The position numbers were made by a program, and so were the translations under genes. This document shows, one piece after another, positions 58,746-64,000 of a DNA stretch of 64,000 bases. A model generated the notes under the pieces. It searched no databases. It was not told the DNA's origin and saw only the letters and a program-made list of their open reading frames with translations. Origin of the DNA: Gemmatimonadaceae bacterium (GTDB taxonomy: Bacteria > Gemmatimonadota > Gemmatimonadetes > Gemmatimonadales > Gemmatimonadaceae); contig JAHBVS010000002.1 in the NCBI GenBank assembly GCA_019637445.1, positions 558,001 through 622,000 on the forward strand, read 5' to 3'. The stretch's first letter is position 1. Each line of letters opens with the position of its first letter.

Positions 58746-58768
58746 GCGCGGGACAATGCGTCCCGCGC
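58746..58768 (+). terminator. GC-rich hairpin after glyA
   Basis: GCGCGGGAC (58746-58754), loop AATGC, GTCCCGCGC (58760-58768): perfect 9-bp stem, 38 bases after the glyA stop. No T tract follows, so termination may be Rho-dependent or weak. Confidence 0.5.
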
Positions 58769-58786
58769 GGCGCACCGCGCCCTCCC

Positions 58787-59173
58787 GTGCCTGAACTCGC
58801 CTTCCGCGACGGGGTGATGGACCGCATTCGCCTGCGCGAATCGCGGTACGACGAGCGTGCGTATCTCTTCGTGCTCGCCGCGCTGGAGTTCGTGCAGCAA
58901 CGCCTGCCCGAGCGCCGCCACCTGAGCGGCAGCGAACTCGCCGAGGGTTGCCGCGACCTCGCACTCGCGCGCTATGGCGTCCTCGCGCGCACCGTGCTCG
59001 AGCACTGGGGCATCACCAGCACCGCCGACTTCGGCGAGGTCGTCTTCACGATGGTGGACACCGGCCTGCTGATGAAGGAGCCCCAGGACACGAAGGACGA
59101 ATTCATCGGCGTGTTCGATTTCCACGAAGCCTTCGATCGGGCGTATCGCTGGACGACGCCGACCGACGCCTGA
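58787..59173 (+). CDS. Minf_1886-family protein
   Basis: 128 residues, GTG start. Matches the family pattern: RESRYDERAYLFVLAALEFVQQRL, HLSGSELAEGCRDLALARYGVLARTVLEHWGI, TADFGEVVFTMVDTGLL and DFHEAFDRAY. Widespread in several environmental phyla; function unknown. Its stop codon is the loop of a terminator hairpin. Confidence 0.8.
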   Translation: MPELAFRDGVMDRIRLRESRYDERAYLFVLAALEFVQQRLPERRHLSGSELAEGCRDLALARYGVLARTVLEHWGITSTADFGEVVFTMVDTGLLMKEPQDTKDEFIGVFDFHEAFDRAYRWTTPTDA

Positions 59174-59187
59174 GGCGTCGGTCTTTT
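59161..59187 (+). terminator. Rho-independent terminator overlapping a stop codon
   Basis: GACCGACGCC (59161-59170), TGA loop (59171-59173), GGCGTCGGTC (59174-59183), then TTTTCC. Perfect 10-bp stem. The loop is the stop codon of the Minf_1886-family gene, whose last codons form the left arm. Confidence 0.8.
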
Positions 59188-59203
59188 CCTCGCGAGTGAT
59201 CCG

Positions 59204-60739
59204 ATGACGGTGCGCGTCACGACAGCAGAGCAGGCCGCGGCCCGCGATGCGGCAGCCATCGCCGGAGGCGTCGACTCCTGGACCCTGATGCAGGCCGCCG
59301 GCGAACGCACGGCGCAGCTCATCCTGCAGCGATTCCCCGACGTGCGCACCGGCGGCGCCGTCATCTACGCCGGCAGCGGCAACAACGGCGGCGACGCCTA
59401 CGTCGTCGCGCGCGTGCTCGCTGAGGCGCGTTGTCCGCTGCGCATCGTCGCTAGCGCAGAGCCGACCACCGACGACGCACGTCGTGCCCGCGACGCCGCG
59501 CTGCCACGCGTCGCCGAAGTCAGCGAGCCGCAGCGGCCTGCGGTGATCATCGACGGCCTGCTCGGCGTCGGCACCAAGGGCGAGATCCGCGCCGAACTCG
59601 TGCCGCTCATCGCCGCCATCGCCGAATGGCACCAGCAGGGCGCCCGCGTCGTCGCGCTCGACATCCCCAGCGGCATCGACGCCAGTAGCGGCGCCGGCGG
59701 CAGCACCGTGCGCGCCGACCTCACCGTCACCTACGGCACCGTCAAGCGCGGCATCCTGCTGCGCCGCGACGAGTGCGGTGAGATTGTCTGCCTCGACATC
59801 GGACTCGGCGCCTACGCCCTGCTCGATGACGGCGCGCCGCAGCTGGTTGACGCCGAGTGGGTGCGCGCCGCCGTGCCGCCCATTCCGGCCGACGCGCACA
59901 AGGGCGTGCGTCGCCGCCTCGCCATTATCGGGGGCGGGGAAGGGATGGCCGGCGCGCCGATGCTTGCCGCGCGCGGCGCCATGCGCAGCGGCATCGGTAT
60001 GGTGCAACTGCTCGTGCAGCCCACGAACGTGCCTGTCGTACAGGCCGCATTGCCCGAGACGATGGCCGCGCGCTGGCCCGTGACCGCCGAGGACCAGGAT
60101 CGCGTGCTGCACTGGGCGCACTGCCTGCTGCTCGGCCCCGGTCTCGGCCGCACCGCGATGACGCGCGCCTTGATCGAGCGCCTGCTCGTCGAGTGGAAGG
60201 GCCCCGTCGTGCTCGACGCCGACGCGCTCAACGTCTTCGAAGGCGAGCCGCGCACGCTCGGCTCGCTGCTCGGTGCGCGGCCCGCTGTCGTCACGCCGCA
60301 CCCGGTGGAAGCCTCGCGATTGCTGCGCCGCGCGAGCACGGACGTGATCGCCGGGCGATTCGGTGTGGAGCTCGAGCTAGCCAAGCAGCTCGGCGCCACG
60401 GTTCTATTGAAGGGCGTGCCCACGGTGGTCGCGCATCCGGATGGTCGTGTTGGCGTCAGCGCCGCCGGCAGTCCCACGCTCGGCATGGCGGGCAGCGGCG
60501 ATGTGCTCGGCGGAATCGTCGCCACGTTGCTCGCGCAGACCGGTGATCCCTTCGCCGCCGCGCTCGCCGGAGCCTGGATCCACGGGCGTGCGGGCGAGCG
60601 CGCCGCGGCAACGGGATCAGTGCGGGGCACGTCGTTGGAAGACGTCGTGATGGCCCTGCGCGAAGTCTGGCGATTGGACGACTCGCCGCACGCCGCGCCG
60701 ATCCTCGCGCAGCTGCCGGCCGCCGGACAGGCGCGATGA
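59204..60739 (+). CDS. nnr: Bifunctional NAD(P)H-hydrate epimerase / ADP-dependent dehydratase
   Basis: 511 residues. Repairs hydrated NAD(P)H. N-terminal YjeF_N epimerase: WTLMQAAGERTAQL, YAGSGNNGGDAYVVARVLA, LDIPSGIDASSG. C-terminal dehydratase: KGVRRRLAIIGGGEGMAGAPMLAARGA, VLDADALNVF, VTPHPVEASRLL and LGMAGSGDVLGGIVATLLAQ, the ADP/NADHX pocket. Typical bacterial fusion length. Confidence 0.95.
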   Translation: MTVRVTTAEQAAARDAAAIAGGVDSWTLMQAAGERTAQLILQRFPDVRTGGAVIYAGSGNNGGDAYVVARVLAEARCPLRIVASAEPTTDDARRARDAALPRVAEVSEPQRPAVIIDGLLGVGTKGEIRAELVPLIAAIAEWHQQGARVVALDIPSGIDASSGAGGSTVRADLTVTYGTVKRGILLRRDECGEIVCLDIGLGAYALLDDGAPQLVDAEWVRAAVPPIPADAHKGVRRRLAIIGGGEGMAGAPMLAARGAMRSGIGMVQLLVQPTNVPVVQAALPETMAARWPVTAEDQDRVLHWAHCLLLGPGLGRTAMTRALIERLLVEWKGPVVLDADALNVFEGEPRTLGSLLGARPAVVTPHPVEASRLLRRASTDVIAGRFGVELELAKQLGATVLLKGVPTVVAHPDGRVGVSAAGSPTLGMAGSGDVLGGIVATLLAQTGDPFAAALAGAWIHGRAGERAAATGSVRGTSLEDVVMALREVWRLDDSPHAAPILAQLPAAGQAR

Positions 60740-60782
60740 GCGCGGATCGCTCCCTGCCGACCCGGCCGATCGAGGCAGCGCG

Positions 60783-61726
60783 ATGAACCACACCCCCCTC
60801 GGCCCCGGCGCCGAGTTCGACGCCGTGCGCGCGCTACTCGCCCAGTGGGGCAGCGCCGCCCAGGGCATCGGCGACGATGGCGCCCTACTCGACGTGCCCA
60901 GCGGTTCTCGCCTCGTCGTGAGCACCGACACGACGGTCGAGGACGTGCACTTCCGTCGCCCCTGGCTCTCCCCAGAGGAGATCGGCTGGCGCGCCACCAT
61001 GGCCGCACTTTCCGACCTCGCTGCGATGGGCGCCGCGCCACTCGGCGTCCTGCTCGCGCTCACGCTGCCCGCCAACTGGCGCAACGATCTCTCTGCGCTG
61101 GCACACGGCATCGCCGACGCCACGCGCGCGATTGGCGCGCCCATCGTCGGCGGCGATGTCACCGATGGAGATAGACTCGCACTCGCGATCACCGTGCTCG
61201 GCCACGCGCAGCAGCCACTCACGCGCGCCGGTGCGCGTGCGGGCGACACGCTCTATGTGACCGGCGCACTCGGCGGACCTGGCGCTGCGCTCGCCGCTTG
61301 GGAGCGCGGCGCTTCACCTACCGCACCCCACCGCGACCGCTTCGCCCACCCCGTCGCCCGCATCGAGGCCGGCACCTGGCTCGCCGCCCACGGCGCCCAC
61401 GCCGCCATCGACATCAGCGACGGACTCGCCGGCGACATCGCCCACCTCGCCGCCGCCAGCGGCGTGCGCTGTGTGCTCGACTTGGGCGCCATCCCCTGCA
61501 TCGACGGCGTGAGCGTCGACGCCGCACTCGCCAGCGGCGAGGAATACGAGTTGCTCGTCGCCGCTCCGCCGTCACTCGATCTCGAAGCCTTCGCCAAAGC
61601 GACCGGCGGACTCAAGCTGACCGCCATCGGCCGCGTCGAGGCCGTCGGCAGCAGCAGCGGCGAAGTCCGCGCCGAGCGCGACGGCCGCCCCGCGCCACTC
61701 CCGCGCGCCCACGACCACTTCGCCCG

Positions 61727-61730
<4 letters not shown>
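60783..61730 (+). CDS. thiL: Thiamine-monophosphate kinase
   Basis: 315 residues. Phosphorylates thiamine monophosphate to thiamine diphosphate. GIGDDGALLDV near residue 30, STDTTVEDVHFRRPWLSPEEIGWRATMAALSDLAAMGA, IVGGDVTDGDRLALAITVLG and AAIDISDGLAGDIAHLA follow the ThiL/PurM-fold pattern. The stop overlaps the plsC start. Confidence 0.95.
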
Positions 61731-63866
<2,136 letters not shown>

Positions 63867-63873
63867 GGTCGAC

Positions 63874-63969
63874 GTGATGCGCCGGCGAGAATCCGCGAGC
63901 GTTGCAGCCTCGTCGGCGGGCCAGTCCCGCGGAGTGCCTCGGGCATCCGGTTGCGAGGCGGCGGCGTGA
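63874..63969 (+). CDS. Possible 31-residue ORF after eno
   Basis: GTG at 63874 (ATG at 63877) to a TGA at 63967-63969, encoding MRRRESASVAAS and a Gly/Ser/Arg-rich remainder. No ribosome binding site beyond AAGG. It ends in a GTGA overlap with a following open frame. Could be chance. Confidence 0.25.
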   Translation: MMRRRESASVAASSAGQSRGVPRASGCEAAA

Positions 63970-64000
63970 GCCCCGCCAAGCGCCCCAGCCGCAGCGGACG
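63966..64000 (+). CDS. Start of a further gene cut by the window end (FtsB position)
   Basis: GTG at 63966 reading MSPAKRPSRSG to the window edge. In many bacteria the gene after eno encodes the division protein FtsB; only eleven codons are visible, so this is a positional guess. Confidence 0.25.
   Translation, partial: MSPAKRPSRSG

Overview
The window is high-GC bacterial chromosome. Its gene set and style suggest a Gemmatimonadota member: many secreted proteins ending signal peptides in AxA or lipoboxes, a large DUF2723 membrane protein, selA, and many GTG/TTG starts in tightly overlapping operons. This assignment is an inference from gene content; there is no rRNA in the window.

Layout. 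(1) 1-3.0 kb: chromosomal housekeeping on the minus strand (5' part of lexA, gltX, two tRNA-Ser genes, a small secreted protein) and a plus-strand Hpt-like protein. (2) 3.05-10.1 kb, minus strand: a complete Rhs/YD-repeat polymorphic toxin with a Sec signal, CARDB-like domains, an Rhs core and a zinc-metalloprotease tip, followed by its exported immunity protein and a further lipoprotein. (3) 10.3-20.3 kb, plus strand: a sigma-54 enhancer-binding regulator, a sigma-54 type promoter with clustered GTGAGAC boxes, and a compact type II secretion (T2SS) operon in the order E-G-F-H-I-J-K-L-M-C-D. (4) 20.3-34.7 kb, plus strand: eleven promoterless cassettes. Each starts with nearly the same ~100 bp repeat (the Rhs core end with its two DPxG motifs), runs in frame into a different toxin tip, and is followed by a candidate immunity gene, usually overlapping. 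Recognisable tips are zincin proteases (three cassettes), DUF4329, nucleic-acid deaminase, M15 peptidase, M23 peptidase and a GIY-YIG/URI nuclease; three are unrecognised. A nucleotidyltransferase toxin-antitoxin-like pair sits inside the array. (5) 34.8-35.7 kb: a tyrosine recombinase caps the array. (6) 35.7-64 kb: ordinary chromosome (DUF2723 protein, purH-purN-gmhB-selA, valS, a VapBC-like pair, a BON protein, thrS, a second nucleotidyltransferase pair, fatty-acid/butyryl-CoA type enzymes, an amino-acid dehydrogenase, rpiB-glyA, nnr, thiL, plsC, eno).

Main hypothesis. The repeat in the expressed Rhs gene (minus strand, 4983-5054) is inverted relative to all eleven cassette repeats (plus strand). 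One crossover between it and a cassette repeat would invert the segment between them, including the whole T2SS operon. It would join the secreted Rhs core in frame to a new tip and its immunity gene and leave the old tip as a silent cassette. Cassettes share no homology at their 3' ends, so inversion fits better than pilE-style gene conversion. The tyrosine recombinase at the end of the array is a candidate catalyst (compare Rci of plasmid shufflons), though RecA-dependent recombination would also suffice. The Rhs protein has a Sec signal and no PAAR or VgrG module, and it lies beside a T2SS operon, so export by Sec plus T2SS is plausible. Tips expected to act in the periplasm are mostly paired with lipoprotein or membrane immunity proteins, and nucleic-acid-attacking tips with cytosolic ones. 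I regard this as a tip-switching Rhs system (an Rhs shufflon); switching itself has not been shown by this sequence.
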